Source of the DNA: Cornus controversa
Taxonomy: Eukaryota; Streptophyta; Magnoliopsida; Cornales; Cornaceae
Length of the DNA: 64,000 bases
Assembly (NCBI GenBank): GCA_026545225.1
Contig: CM048849.1
Location: 13,399,541 to 13,463,540, forward strand
Reading direction: 5' to 3'
Under the pieces are notes generated by a model. It saw only the letters and a program-made list of their open reading frames with translations. It ran no database searches and was not told the DNA's origin. This document shows, in pieces, positions 22,408 to 33,600 of this stretch. A program made the translations under genes and the position numbers. The first letter of the stretch is position 1; every line of letters begins with the position of its first letter.

Positions 22408-23631
22408 ATGGCACCAAAGAGAGCAAGTCACCAAGGTGCTTCAAGTTCACGTAATCCTCGCCGAGCGAGGCATGATCCGACCACAGGTTCTTCACGATCT
22501 CGCCGAGAAAGTATTCAAGAGAGATGGCATCCAAGGGCTTTGAACTTTGAAACCACATTTGACATCGCCAAACTCTATGGTATGTTTCCCGAGACACGAT
22601 GGGGGATTTTTGACATCCGTCGTCGTCGGTCGGCATCCATTTTTGTTCCACTCTCGTCTACTATTTACCCGAGGCTTGTCAAGGTATTTTATCAGAACTT
22701 AATGTCGACACCTGATGAGCGGGATGTGCTTACTTCTTCAGTAGATGGAACAATAGTTCGAGTGGACATGTCATCCATTGCTATTGCCATGGGTTGTCCT
22801 CATGAGTGCCCAGGTGATTTATCTCATATCTATACTCCTCTACCCGACAATTTGTCAGTGGGTAATTTGGTTGCACGTTTGTGTGCTAATCAGTTTTCCG
22901 GGCTGAAAAGGAATGCAGCTTCCAAGTCTTCAATCCCAAATCATTTATGGTTCCTTGACGCTGTTCTACTCAAGAATGTATGTCCAATTGGACATAAAAT
23001 TGAGAGACGTCATGAGTTCCTCAAAGCTTTATATGCCATACATTTTGGGCATTGGCTGTCATTCTCACAGATTGTCTGGGGCCAGATGGAGAAGTTCTAT
23101 TCCAATTTTGTAGCCAAGGCACCAGACAGTGCAAGTGACTGGGAGTTTCCATTTCCTACTATTATTCATCAGTTACTTGTGGCACAAGGGTATGCAGTAC
23201 ATGAGGATGGGCTTGCCTTTCCACGTGATCTTTATTATGGCACGCATGACTGGAATTTGAGCCGATCTCATATGCACCAGAGAGTCATAGCGGCGCCTGG
23301 TGAAGTATCTCGGTTGGCCCAGGGAGGAGAACATATAGATATACCACCACCGGTGGAAGATCCTGAGGAGATGGAGGCAGAGGAAGAGGAGGTGCATGCA
23401 CAAGTTGGTGGCCATGATTATCAGTATTTAGAGGGGTAGATTGCTGGGTTGACAGCCCAGTTTGGCACCCTACAGACAGAGGTATCCACACAGTTTGGGG
23501 CAATGAGGACTGAGATGGCGGATCACTTTCGTGACACTCGCCAAGACCAACTAGAGATGAGGAGGATGCTGCGTGCACTGATGCGCCAAGCAAACTTGGA
23601 TCCAGATGCTCAGTCACCACCACACCCTTGA
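22408..23631 (+). pseudogene. Third ORF of element II (Athila ORF3-like, unknown function), one nonsense codon
   Basis: Starts MAPKRASHQGASSS, with a basic Arg/Ser-rich N-terminus (about residues 1-40), then a globular region with IFVPLSSTIYPRLVKVFYQNLM, AIAMGCPHECPGDLSHIYTP and NHLWFLDAVLLKNVCPIGHK, then an acidic stretch (about 310-335) and a predicted helical C-terminus. A TAG at 23437-23439 replaces the CAG of element III, so the product would be 343 aa instead of about 407. An extra in-frame 30-bp segment at about 22615-22645 adds RRRRSAS-like residues absent from III. The central region resembles proteins annotated as putative plant transposon protein and the Athila ORF downstream of pol. 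No signal peptide or membrane segment is visible, so I do not call it an envelope. Function unknown. Confidence 0.75.
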
Positions 23632-25269
23632 CAGGAAGGTAACCATCTTTTGTATTTTATTTTATTTTTATTATTTTTATTTTTATTTTTCTTTTTGTAG
23701 TTAGATTTTTATTATTAAAAAAAATGAAAAATGAAAAAAATATATATATATTTTTTTAGGATTTTTCTCTTTCATATTTATTTTCACCCATACTATTTCG
23801 CTTGATCTTTGGGGTATAGTGGTTTATTTTGACAGGTTGTAACATTCAAGTTTGGGGGTGTGCTTTCATTACCTTCATACAACTTGGTGTGCTCTATTTT
23901 CTTGCCACTTATTCTCCGGATTCCTGGTATTATCGTTCTTACTCTTCTCTATGTTTTGATTGGTAGTACATTGAGGACAATGTACAATCTAAGTTTGGGG
24001 GTGAGATGATGCCTATTTTTGTGCTTTATTACATATGGGGGAAAATTTGTGAAATTCTTCTTGTATTAGGATTTTATTTTATTTTATTTTCTTAGTTTGT
24101 TTATTTTATTTTCTTTTGTTTTATTTTTAGGTAGAAGGTTTTTACATTATTCAAGGGATTAATACCTTATGTAGGTGCTTAACTTGCAATTTTTTAGTAT
24201 GTTTTAAATTTTTGAAAACTGTGGTTTAAATTAAGTGGTTTTAATCATGGTTTAAATTAACATGTTTTGGGGTAATTAGTTTTAGTTTCCTCACATGCAC
24301 AAACACACTAGCATAATCTTGTGGGGTATAAACTTTGGTTTTGAGTTATTGTGTTACATATACGTGATATTAATTAGTATCTCTTGAGAATGAGTACCGA
24401 TAATGTGTTTTACTTGACTTCAATGAAAAAAAAAAAAAAGAAGAAAAGAAAGAAAAAAAAGTGATGAATAAGCAAATCAATTTGATCCTTTTCATGAGTA
24501 ATCGGGCCTCTATGCCTCAGGAAGCATGGAGTGTTCGCGTCAAAAGTGAAAGGGTGAGAAAGATGAGCATTGGTTGTCTTCATTTGTAGCCTGACTGATT
24601 CGAGTAATTAGGTCTTCAGGGTATCTTAAAGCCTAGTGCCCTAAAGCCGTCTGGTTTGGGACTCACTGACTGAAAGCTTGGTACATGGATCTTTCAGAAA
24701 GCTTAATAGAACAAGACATTGCACAACCAATAAAGCAATGAAAAAAAAGAATGAAAAGGAATTGAAAAAAAAATGAAAAAGTCATGTATTCATGTTTGGA
24801 AGTATGATTTCAATAAGGGGAGCTAGTGAGTTGAAGGGGTATATGCCTTAATATATTCAGAGCTTGGTTATGCTACATGAGATGACTGCTAGTTCACTTT
24901 ACACGAGGAAGCTAGAGTTGATTATTTTGAGATATGTTGATGTGAATTATGTGTGGGGACCATTGATTTGAATTATAGAATTTGAAATTTCAGAATTATT
25001 CTTAAATGCAAGTTTGTAACTATATATTGTAATCTTCTTCTTGAATTAATGTTGAAACAGAATTTTGAATGTTTGTGGGTAACATTTCTGGAAACCCTCA
25101 CAAAACTATACTCGTCCACTAGGGGGAACCTAGGGGTTTAAAGGCTTGTTGCATATGCTAAATGCAATCGTTTCTCCCACGAAAGTGGAGTTGGGTAGTT
25201 TAGTTAGTATTTGTTAGTTTCTTTATTTTAGTTTTGTTTTATTCTATTGCTAAGGGACTAGCAATATGT
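23632..25269 (+). other. 3' non-coding region of element II
   Basis: T-rich and A-rich tracts surround conserved patches such as GGGCCTCTATGCCTCAGGAAGC (about 24505). It holds two internal copies of the polypurine-like AAGTTTGGGGGTG (23848-23860 and 23991-24003). No ORF is conserved between copies. Confidence 0.75.
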
Positions 25270-25282
25270 AAGTTTGGGGGTG
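25270..25282 (+). promoter_or_regulatory. Polypurine tract of element II
   Basis: AAGTTTGGGGGTG lies immediately before the 3' LTR start TGATAGG. In retroelements this tract primes plus-strand synthesis. Confidence 0.85.
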
Positions 25283-26756
25283 TGATAGGCGTTGAATGTT
25301 ACGCATTCTAGCCTCTTAACTTATGTATTTTATTTTCGTAGTGATAGATTATTTTGTGATTTTACTTTGTTTTAATGTTTTCTGTATTTTCAAGGCCTTA
25401 ATGATTATTTCAGTTAAAACCAAGCTTTTGGGCTTTTAAAGAAGGCATTCAAGATGGTTAGATGAAGCCTACATCAAGGAGAATCATTCAACCATTTATT
25501 TCAACTCAAATCAGCCCAAGGAAGAGGTCCAAGAGAATTACAGCTGCTTAAGAAGGTTTCGGGCCTGAAGCCCAAATCTGCGCATAATACAATCTTAATC
25601 CCGTTTTGGAAAACGGACCAAAAGTCTTATTTCCAAGCCTCAAATAAACATTATTTTCGCTTAGGTTGAACGAAATTTTATTCTGCACACTTTTGTATTT
25701 CACGAAAATTCCGTAAATCGGACTTCTAGTGGGTCAAAAGTTGGGCCGAAGTCAGCAGGAAAAACCCACCTGATTAGTGCTGCGGGAAACCCTAATTTAT
25801 TCCTAATTGGATTAGGACTTTGGTGTATTCTCTTGGGGAAGAAAGTGAAGAATAAGAGGCTGAGCTTGGGAGAGATAGAGAAAGAATTGGAGAGTCTGAG
25901 AGGGCTGAGAAGAGAACAGAAACATATTTGCAGAGGCATTGGAGAACGAAGTCAGATGCATAATTCATGAAGATGATGCCTTCTTCCTCAACAGTTGAAG
26001 CTTCTTCTTCTACCATAAGCGGCTAGTTCATCCACTAGGGTTTTGATGTAGCCCTAACAAAGCATCAATGGTTTGATTGTTTTAATTATTGGGGACCTTT
26101 ATATACATGCATAGATTGTGTAATTCAGAGGACTCTTATTATAGAATTGAGCAATAAAAGTCTTGTAAATTCAAGATGTTGTTATTGAACTCAATCTTTC
26201 TTGTTTTCTATGATCATGAGAGCGATTATTACACAATGGTTATCACTGAATATATTGTTAAGAGCTTTGATGGATTATGCCTAGAGAAGATGAACCATAC
26301 TGCACCCTAGATTAGAGTAGTTAGGCAGATGGCCCATGCCAATCGAAGATAGTCCATGGCTTAGCCTTAATCATATGTTACCTTTTTGACGGATGAAGGT
26401 GAGCTTGTAGCCACCGACACTACTTATGCATGATGTAATTCCCTTATAGTTGATTCAATTGACCATTGATTGTGGAGTTAGTGGTGAAGTCAAACACCCT
26501 AGATTTCTCTCATATTATCTTCACTATCTGTTTACTTTGATTTATTTTATTTTATCTTTTAATTAGTTTAGTTTAAAAATCAGAATTTTTTTCTTCAATT
26601 TAATTAGAATTAATTCAGTATTCCAACTCATCAGACCATAATCCCTGAGGTACGATACCCTTTTCGATAGCCCTATTCTGGAAGGAATTCGTTCTATTGC
26701 GAAATGTGAAAAATTTTAATTGATATACTTTTTGAGTCACACTCACACACGAATCA
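25283..26756 (+). repeat. 3' LTR of element II (1474 bp)
   Basis: Same family and ends as the 5' LTR (TGATAGG... ACGAATCA), with a 37-bp internal deletion near 26176 that removes the stretch from ATCTCAATGATTTC to GATATTTAG. Confidence 0.95.
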
Positions 26757-27710
26757 CACATCCCCTTCTCCACACCCAGGCGATGTGGGACTAAGCAATC
26801 CTGACATGCCTTGGTAGCAATCCAAACATGCCCTGGCAATCGACCCTGCAGGTGATTACAATCCACCCCCTATGAGGCCCGACATCCTCGTTGACTCTGA
26901 TACCAACTGTAATACCCCGCTCCACCTAATGGTATAATATTGTCTGCTTTGGGCCTAAGCCCGCCCAGTTTTCTCTTGGGTTTCACCCCAAAAGGCCTCA
27001 TACCATTTGGAGAGAATACACTACATATAAGCATGTCCCCTTCTCCGCACCCAGGTGATGTGGGATTAAGCAATCCTGACATGCCAGGGCAGCAATCCTG
27101 ATATGCCTCGGCAATCCACCCTGCAGGTGATTACAATCCACCCCCCTATGAGGCCCAACATCCTCGTCAGCACACTTTCAGCTTGGTTCAGGCTCTGATA
27201 GCAACTATAATAACTTGCTCTAACACATAGTAGGATATTGTCCGCTTTAGGCCTAAGCGTACACGGTTTTGCTCTTGGGTTTTACCTCAAAAGGCCTCAT
27301 ACCATTTGAAGAGAACATACTACATATAAGCATATCCCCTTCTCCATACCTAGGCGATGTGGTATTGAGCAATCCTAACATACCCTGGCAATCTACCCCG
27401 CGGGTGATTATAATCCACCTTCTTATGAGGCCCGACGTACTTGTCTACACACTTCTGGCTGGGTTTCAGCTTTGATACCAACTGTAATACCTTGCTCCAC
27501 CTGATGGTATGATATTATCTGCTTTGGACCTAAGCTCTCACAGTTTTGCTCTTGGATTTTACCCCAAAAGGCCTCATACCATTTGGAGAGAACACATACA
27601 TATAAGTATGTCCCCTTCTCCACACCTAGGCGATGTGGGATTGAGCAATCCTGACATGCCCCGACAGTAATCCTAATATGCCTTGGCAATCCACCCCGCA
27701 GGTGATTACA
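26757..27710 (-). mobile_element. TRIM tandem array (minus orientation): four LTRs, three short internal domains
   Basis: On the minus strand each unit is an LTR of about 207-228 bp (TGTAATCACCTGC... to ...GGTATTACA) followed by a 47-70 bp internal segment. The internal segment holds a Met-tRNA PBS (TTGGTATCAGAGCC) and a purine-rich tract just before the next LTR. LTR limits on plus coordinates: 26757-26860 (truncated by element II), 26908-27135, 27206-27412, 27483-27710. Internal domains: 26861-26907, 27136-27205, 27413-27482. There is no coding capacity. It is a terminal-repeat retrotransposon in miniature in tandem form. The right end (27710) returns to the Tat antisense ORF. Confidence 0.88.
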
Positions 27711-28800
27711 TACATCCGCACTCTGCTCTCGGAAATAGGCTCTCAACCAAATTTGGAACAACTAGAAGGGTCCACCCGTACGGATATAACGGGTGGACAA
27801 TAGATCGTGAAGACCTTTGTACATGTGGGAGATTTCGAAAGGCACTAGAGTAAGACTTTTCCCTTCAGATAAGGTCAGAGCTATTTCAAGCAAATCCTGG
27901 TGACTTGAAGGGCTGGTACATATAGTATACACTCTTTTAGCCAATAGAGCAGGAAAGCAATATGCTCCTCATTCTTGATAGGCCTAGTTGCCTTCTTTGT
28001 TACATTCATGAAGTGGTTGTAGGCTACCACAGTGGCTTTGGTACCAGTGGTTTTTGTGGGTTACTCAAACACTATTTCTGATTCTGGCAGTAGATAGCTG
28101 ACTTTGATGCCAGCAACCTTCAGAGTAGTCAGCATGCAGATGTCCTTAATGGTGGGAGAGAACATTCTGCACGATAGATGAAGAAAGGTGGTGGTAATCT
28201 ACCAGAAAAGAGAGGTGGAATAGAGTAGATTATTGTCCTTTACAATTGACGTAGTATTGAGATGGATGGAATCATAGAAGCCACATATTTTCCAGAATTG
28301 ACCCTTTAAAGTAGAGACCCAGTCATTCTATTCAGAATTTACTGAGTGCTAGCTCTTGATATGAATGTTAATGGTAGGAGGCTTACTGATAGTAGTGAGA
28401 CTCTGAAACATAAGGTGTTTTTCTGCCATTGGATAGAAGGAAGAGATGGAAAGAAGCATGCCCTTTACAAAAATTGGGCCGAGGCCCTTGGAGCTGTTAA
28501 AAAGATCAATGAATACATCTTGATAAAGCTTGTTGATAGTTGTGGACTTGATAACTGTCTCAGCCTATTTACGATGAGAGGCAGTGTCTTCTGTTGGGGG
28601 AGGAGATCAGTGGATTTGGGAGCCATAGATTTATGGAAACTATTTAGGGTTTTTGTTTACAAGTGGAGACAAAGTTAGCAAAGGGAATAATACAAAGAGT
28701 TTGTGATTTGGTAAAGTGATTCAGCCGAAACTTATACAAAAGAATATTTATGAAGTAGGCGGCTAGGGCAATTATAATCCATAATGATGATGGCTATTCA
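27711..28800 (-). pseudogene. Antisense ORF of the Tat-like element, N-terminal part (plant-mobile-domain-like)
   Basis: Reading leftward, the minus strand contains EHIAFLLYWLKRVYTICTSP, then LTLSEGKSLTLVPFEISHMYKGLHDLL and GGPF-x-LFQIWLRAYF, in the open stretch 27762-27944 and its continuation. This order matches the plant mobile domain: E-H-x-AFLLYWL, L-A-x-G-x3-L-x-P, ALYRGL-like, GGPLWLLQLWL-x-AYF. Stops interrupt it, for example between GGPF and LFQ. An open plus-strand frame at 28346-28678 overlaps it and looks like a shadow. The piece lies 5' (for that strand) of the one at 14613-15094, as expected for one split ORF. PMD-containing antisense ORFs are known in Tat-lineage elements. Confidence 0.65.
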
Positions 28801-28912
28801 GTTGGTCAAGTGGTGTTAATTTAGGGGATAACTGAATGGTTGAGGGGCTGTTCAATATTCAAATTCCTTAGTTCGCGCAATATATGAATGTAGCTTATCC
28901 AAACATTTGAAT

Positions 28913-29004
28913 CTGGGGGGCAATTGTTGGCACCCAAATATGGTGCCACTTGGCAACTAACTTAGGAATCATTTGTGGTGAGTTGTTATGGCTGACTAGG
29001 AGTC
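28913..29004 (+). repeat. Polypurine tract and start of the Tat-like LTR
   Basis: CTGGGGGGCAAT (28913-28924) followed by TGTTGGCACCC (28925 on) has the look of a plant Ty3/gypsy tract and LTR start. The LTR is interrupted at 29004 by element III; its TSD gagtc is at 29000-29004 and 39678-39682. The sequence resumes at 39683. Confidence 0.6.
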
Positions 29005-30511
29005 TGATAGGCGTTGAATGTTACGCATTCTAGCCTCTTAACTTATGTATTTTATTCTCTTAGTGATAGATTATTTTGTTATTTTACTTTGTTTTAGTGT
29101 TTTCTGTATTTTCAGGGCCTTAATGATTATTTCAGTTAAAACCAGGATTTTGGGCTTTTAAAGAAGACATCCAAGATGGTGAGATGAAGCCTACATCAAG
29201 AAGATTCACTCAACCATTTATTTCAACTCAAATCAGCCCAAGGAAGAGGTCCAAGAGAATTACAGCTGCTTAAGAAGGTTTCGGGCCTGAAGCCCAAATC
29301 TGTGCATAATGCAGTCTTAATCCCGTTTTGGAAAACGGACCAGAAGTCTTATTTCCGATCCTCAAATCGACATTATTTTCGCTTTGGGTTGAACGAAATT
29401 TGATTCTGCACACTTTTGGATTTCACAAAAATTCCGTAAATCGGACTTCTAATGGGTCAAAAGTCGGGCCGAAGTCAGCATGAAAAACCCACCTGATTAG
29501 TGCTGCGGGAAACCCCAATTAATTCCTAATTGGATTAGGACTTTGGTATATTCTTTTGGAGAATAAAGTGAAGACTTGGAGGCTGAATTGGGGGAGCTTA
29601 CACAGAGATTGGAGAGTCTGAGAGGGCTGAGAAGAGAACAGAAACATATTTGCAGAGGCATTGGAGAACGAAGTCAGATGCATAATTCATGAAGATAATG
29701 CCTTCTTCCTCAACAGTTGAAGCTTCTTCTTCTACCATAAGCGGCTAGTTCATCCACTAGGGTTTTGATGTAGCCCTAACAAAGCATCAATGGTTTGATT
29801 GTTTTAATTATTGGGGACCTTTATATACATGCATAGATTGTGTAATTCAGAAGACTCTTATTATAGAATTGAGCAATAAAAGTCTTGTAAATTCAATCTC
29901 AATGATTTCTTATCTTGTCTTAGATATTTAGTTGTTGTTATTGAACTCAATCTTTCTTGTTTTCTGTGATCATGAGAGCGATTATTACACAATGGTTATC
30001 ACTGAATATATTGTTAAGAGCTTTGATGGATTATGCCTAGAGAAGATGAACCATACTGCACCCTAGATTAGAGTAGTTAGGCAGATGGCCCATGCCAATC
30101 GAAGATAGTCCATGGCTTAGCCTTAATCATATGTTACCTTTTTGATGGATGAAGGTGAGCTTGTAGCCACCGACACTACTTATGCATGATGTAATTCCCT
30201 TATAGTTGATTCAATTGACCATTGATTGTGGAGTTAGTGGTGAAGTCAAACACCCTAGATTTCTCTCATATTATCTTCACTATCTGTTTACTTTGATTTA
30301 TTTTATTTTACTTTTTAATTAGTTTAGTTTAAAAATCAGAATTCTTTTCTTATTAATTTAATTAGAATTAATTCCGTAATCCAACTCGTCAGAATTAATC
30401 CCTGAGGTACGATACCCCTTTCGATAGCCCTATTCTGCAAGGAATTCTTTCTATTGCGAAGTGTGGAAATTTTTAATTGATATATTTTGAGTCACACTCA
30501 CAGACGAATCA
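29005..30511 (+). repeat. 5' LTR of element III
   Basis: TGATAGGCG... to ...GACGAATCA, 1507 bp, same family as the LTRs of element II. It has candidate TATATA at 29822 and AATAAA at 29875. Confidence 0.96.
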
Positions 30512-30516
30512 ATTTT

Positions 30517-30534
30517 TGGCGCCGTTGCCGGAGA
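30517..30534 (+). promoter_or_regulatory. Primer binding site of element III (tRNA-Asp type)
   Basis: TGGCGCCGTTGCCGGAGA, 5 nt after the LTR, has one mismatch to the tRNA-Asp complement at a different position from that of element II. Confidence 0.92.
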
Positions 30535-30656
30535 TTATCTATTTGATTGATTGGATTTTACAGAATTAGTTTTAATTGGATTTTTAGTTTAGGAAATTTT
30601 TATATTTTATTTTTAATTTTGTTTTTGTTTTCTTTTCAGGTGCTTTCGGTGAATAT

Positions 30657-33600
30657 ATGCAAGGTCGTCGTTATGTGGCTGATCCTTTGATACCTCTTGA
30701 TCCTGAGCCTGAACATACTCTTAGACAACAGAGGAACACCCCTGTTGACACCATTGTGCAAGAGGAAGAATTAATTGAAGACATGGCAGAAGAGAGGAAT
30801 AACAACCTTGTTCCTAATGATGATGGAGAAAGAGCTAGATTGCTTAGGGACTACTATGTTCCTGAGACATATACCTCGCCAGCAGGTTTTCAATTGCCCA
30901 ATGTCACAGCACAGAATTATGAGATCAAGTCCAGCATTATTCAGATGCTACCATCTTATTTTGGGCTGACTCAAGAAGACCCTTACAAGCATCTGGATGA
31001 CTTCATTGAAGTGTGCTCAATTACAAAAATTCACAACTTCTCTGAAGATGCTTTCAGAATGAGACTTTTTCCATTCTCTCTGAAAGACAAAGCAAAGTAT
31101 TGGTTCAACTCTCTACCGACTGGTTCTATCACGACTTGGACTCAGATGCAACATGAGTTTCTCAAGAAGTATTTTCTGATAGGGAAGACCAATCAGTTCA
31201 GACGTGCTATCACGGGTTTCTCCCAACATGAGGGGAAACAATTTTATGAGACATGGGAAAGATTCAAGGACCTTCTTAGGAAGTGTCCCCATCATCAAGT
31301 TCCTAAGTGGCAACTAGTGCAGAGCTTTCATGAAGGGCTCACAGAAGCCAACAGACAGATGGTTGATGCGTCATGTGGAGGTACTTTTATGTTGAAGAGT
31401 GAAGAAGAGGCATGGACCTTATTTGAAAATCTTAGTGACAACTCTCTACAACATGTGTCCTCTACTCGTTCTAGCAGACCTGCCACTACCAGGAAGACTG
31501 ATGGGATTTTTGAGGTTGGTGCTTTAGAAGCTATGCCAACTGATATTGATTTAATTGCACAGAAGGTAGCAGCAATTATGGCTGCCAATCAAACTCCTTC
31601 TGCTTCAAATTCTACATTGGTAGGCCCTTGTGAATTTTGCTCTAGTCCTATGCATAATGTGAGCAATTGTCCTTCAATAGGGCAATTTTCTGATATTCAA
31701 CATGAGCAAGTTCAAGCTGCTTTCACTGGACCAATGAACCCTCCACGAGGTAATACTTACAATCCCACATGGAGGAATCATCCTGGTTTTTCTTACAGTA
31801 ACCAAGGGGCAGCAATGCAACCATCATATCAACCTAGGACTTTTGTGCCTCAACAGCAATATCAAACACAAAGTCCTATGGCCCAAAGAATTTCTGCTAT
31901 TGAAGACAAGCTGACTCTTACCTTGTCTAAATTTGACAAGCTTGATTCTCTTATAGAGATAGTGCAAGCTACTGCAACAACAGTACAATCTACAGTTCAG
32001 CTCGTGCACTCGCATTCTCAATCCATTGCCAAACTGGAATCTCAGTTTGGACAGCTTGCTACTTCATTGAGTAGAAGAGAAGAAGGGAAGCTCCCTAGTC
32101 AACCAATTGCTAATCCAAGAGGGATGCAAGCTTCCACAAGCAACCCACACCATGAGCAAGTTCAAGCCATTACCACTTTGAGAAGTGGGAAAATAATTGA
32201 CAATAAGGTGGGTGAAAAGAAAGAAGAAGAAAAAGTGACCACAAGTCCAAGTGCTGAAATTCCTTATGAGCCCAAGGCTCCTTTCCCACAATGTTTTCTT
32301 GAAGCATCTAAATTGGGGAAGCAAGGGGACAAGCTGCATGACATGATGGAGGTGTTTCACCAAGTGAAGATTAATTTGCCACTCCTTGATGCCATCAAGC
32401 AAATTCCTCCTTATGCAAAATTTTTGAAGGACTTGTGCACTCAGAGAAGGCGTTCTAAAAGCCATGTGCCAAAGAGAGTAATGCTGCCACAACAAGTAAG
32501 TTCAATAATTCAGCAGTGTACTCCTCCCAAGTACAAAGATCCTGGTGCTCCAACTATCTCATGCATTATTGGGGAGCACCATGTGGATAAAGCTCTTCTT
32601 GATTTGGGTGCAAGCGTGAATTTGCTACCCTATTCAGTTTACTTACAATTGGGCTTGGGAGAATTGAAGCCTACCTCGGTGGTATTACAATTTGCAGACA
32701 GATCAACAAAGCAACCCCGAGGAATCATAAAAGATGTGCTCATTAAAGTGGACAAGTTCTACTTTCCTGTTGATTTCATTGTACTTGACACTGAGCCGGT
32801 TCACAATCCGAAGAGGCACATTCCTGTGATCCTTGGTCGACCTTTCTTAGCTACTGTTGATGCTTGCATAAATTGTAGGTCGGGGATCATGGATATTTCC
32901 TTTGGCAACATGAAGGTTAAACTTAATATTTTCAATGCTGTTGAGAATCCTCCAGATCAGACTAATGTTTTCTTCATGGACTCTGAAGATGTGATTGAAT
33001 CTACAAATGAAATAAGGGTGCAAGAAAAACAGAAGGAGAAGAAGGTGTTTGAAGATCAAATTTTTACCATGGTGGTAACTTCTGTATGCACTACACTTTT
33101 CAAAACACTTCAGAGGGAGCAATTGTTTGGAGTGTCCGACAACTCCACACCATGGTATGCAGATATTGTGAACTATTTAGCCACGGGAAAAGTGCCAAGA
33201 GACTGGACCAAGCGAGAACGTGATCGATTCTTCTCTAAAGTTCATCATTACTTTTGGGAGGATCCAGAGTTATTTAAATATTGTCCAGATCAGATTATTC
33301 GGCGATGTGTCCCAGACCATGAGTTTCAAGATATTCTCAAGTTCTGCCATTCATTGGCATATGGAGGCCACTTCAGTGCAAGAAAGACAGCAGCAAAGGT
33401 ACTTCAATGTGGATTCTTTTAGCCTTATCTGTTTCACGATGCATATGTTTTCTGTAAGACTTGTGATCGGTGTCAAAGATTGGGTTCAATGTCGAGGCGT
33501 GATATGATGCCAATGAGCCCCATTCTGGTGGTGGAGATTTTTGATGTTTGGGGAATTGATTTTATGGGACCCTTTCCACCTTCTTTTGGCTACGAATATA

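Larger units (their letters stand above)
15597..26756 (+). mobile_element. Athila-like element II (LTR-gag-PR-RT-RH-ORF3-LTR; integrase deleted)
   Basis: Two LTRs (15597-17104 and 25283-26756) flank a PBS, gag-pol, a third ORF and a polypurine tract. The left flank (gcgtg) and right flank (cacat) are not a TSD, which fits its place in a remnant tandem array rather than as a simple insertion. The right LTR ends inside a TRIM LTR at 26757, so the original insertion was probably into the TRIM. The integrase is missing. Confidence 0.92.

Noticed and set aside
22408..23631. Envelope glycoprotein gene (retrovirus-like) downstream of pol
   Set aside because: No signal peptide, no transmembrane segment and no glycoprotein cleavage context is visible in either copy. 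Position alone does not justify the label.
28346..28678. 110-aa plus-strand ORF in the Tat region
   Set aside because: It overlaps the minus-strand plant-mobile-domain-like frame and has no recognisable domain of its own; treated as a shadow.
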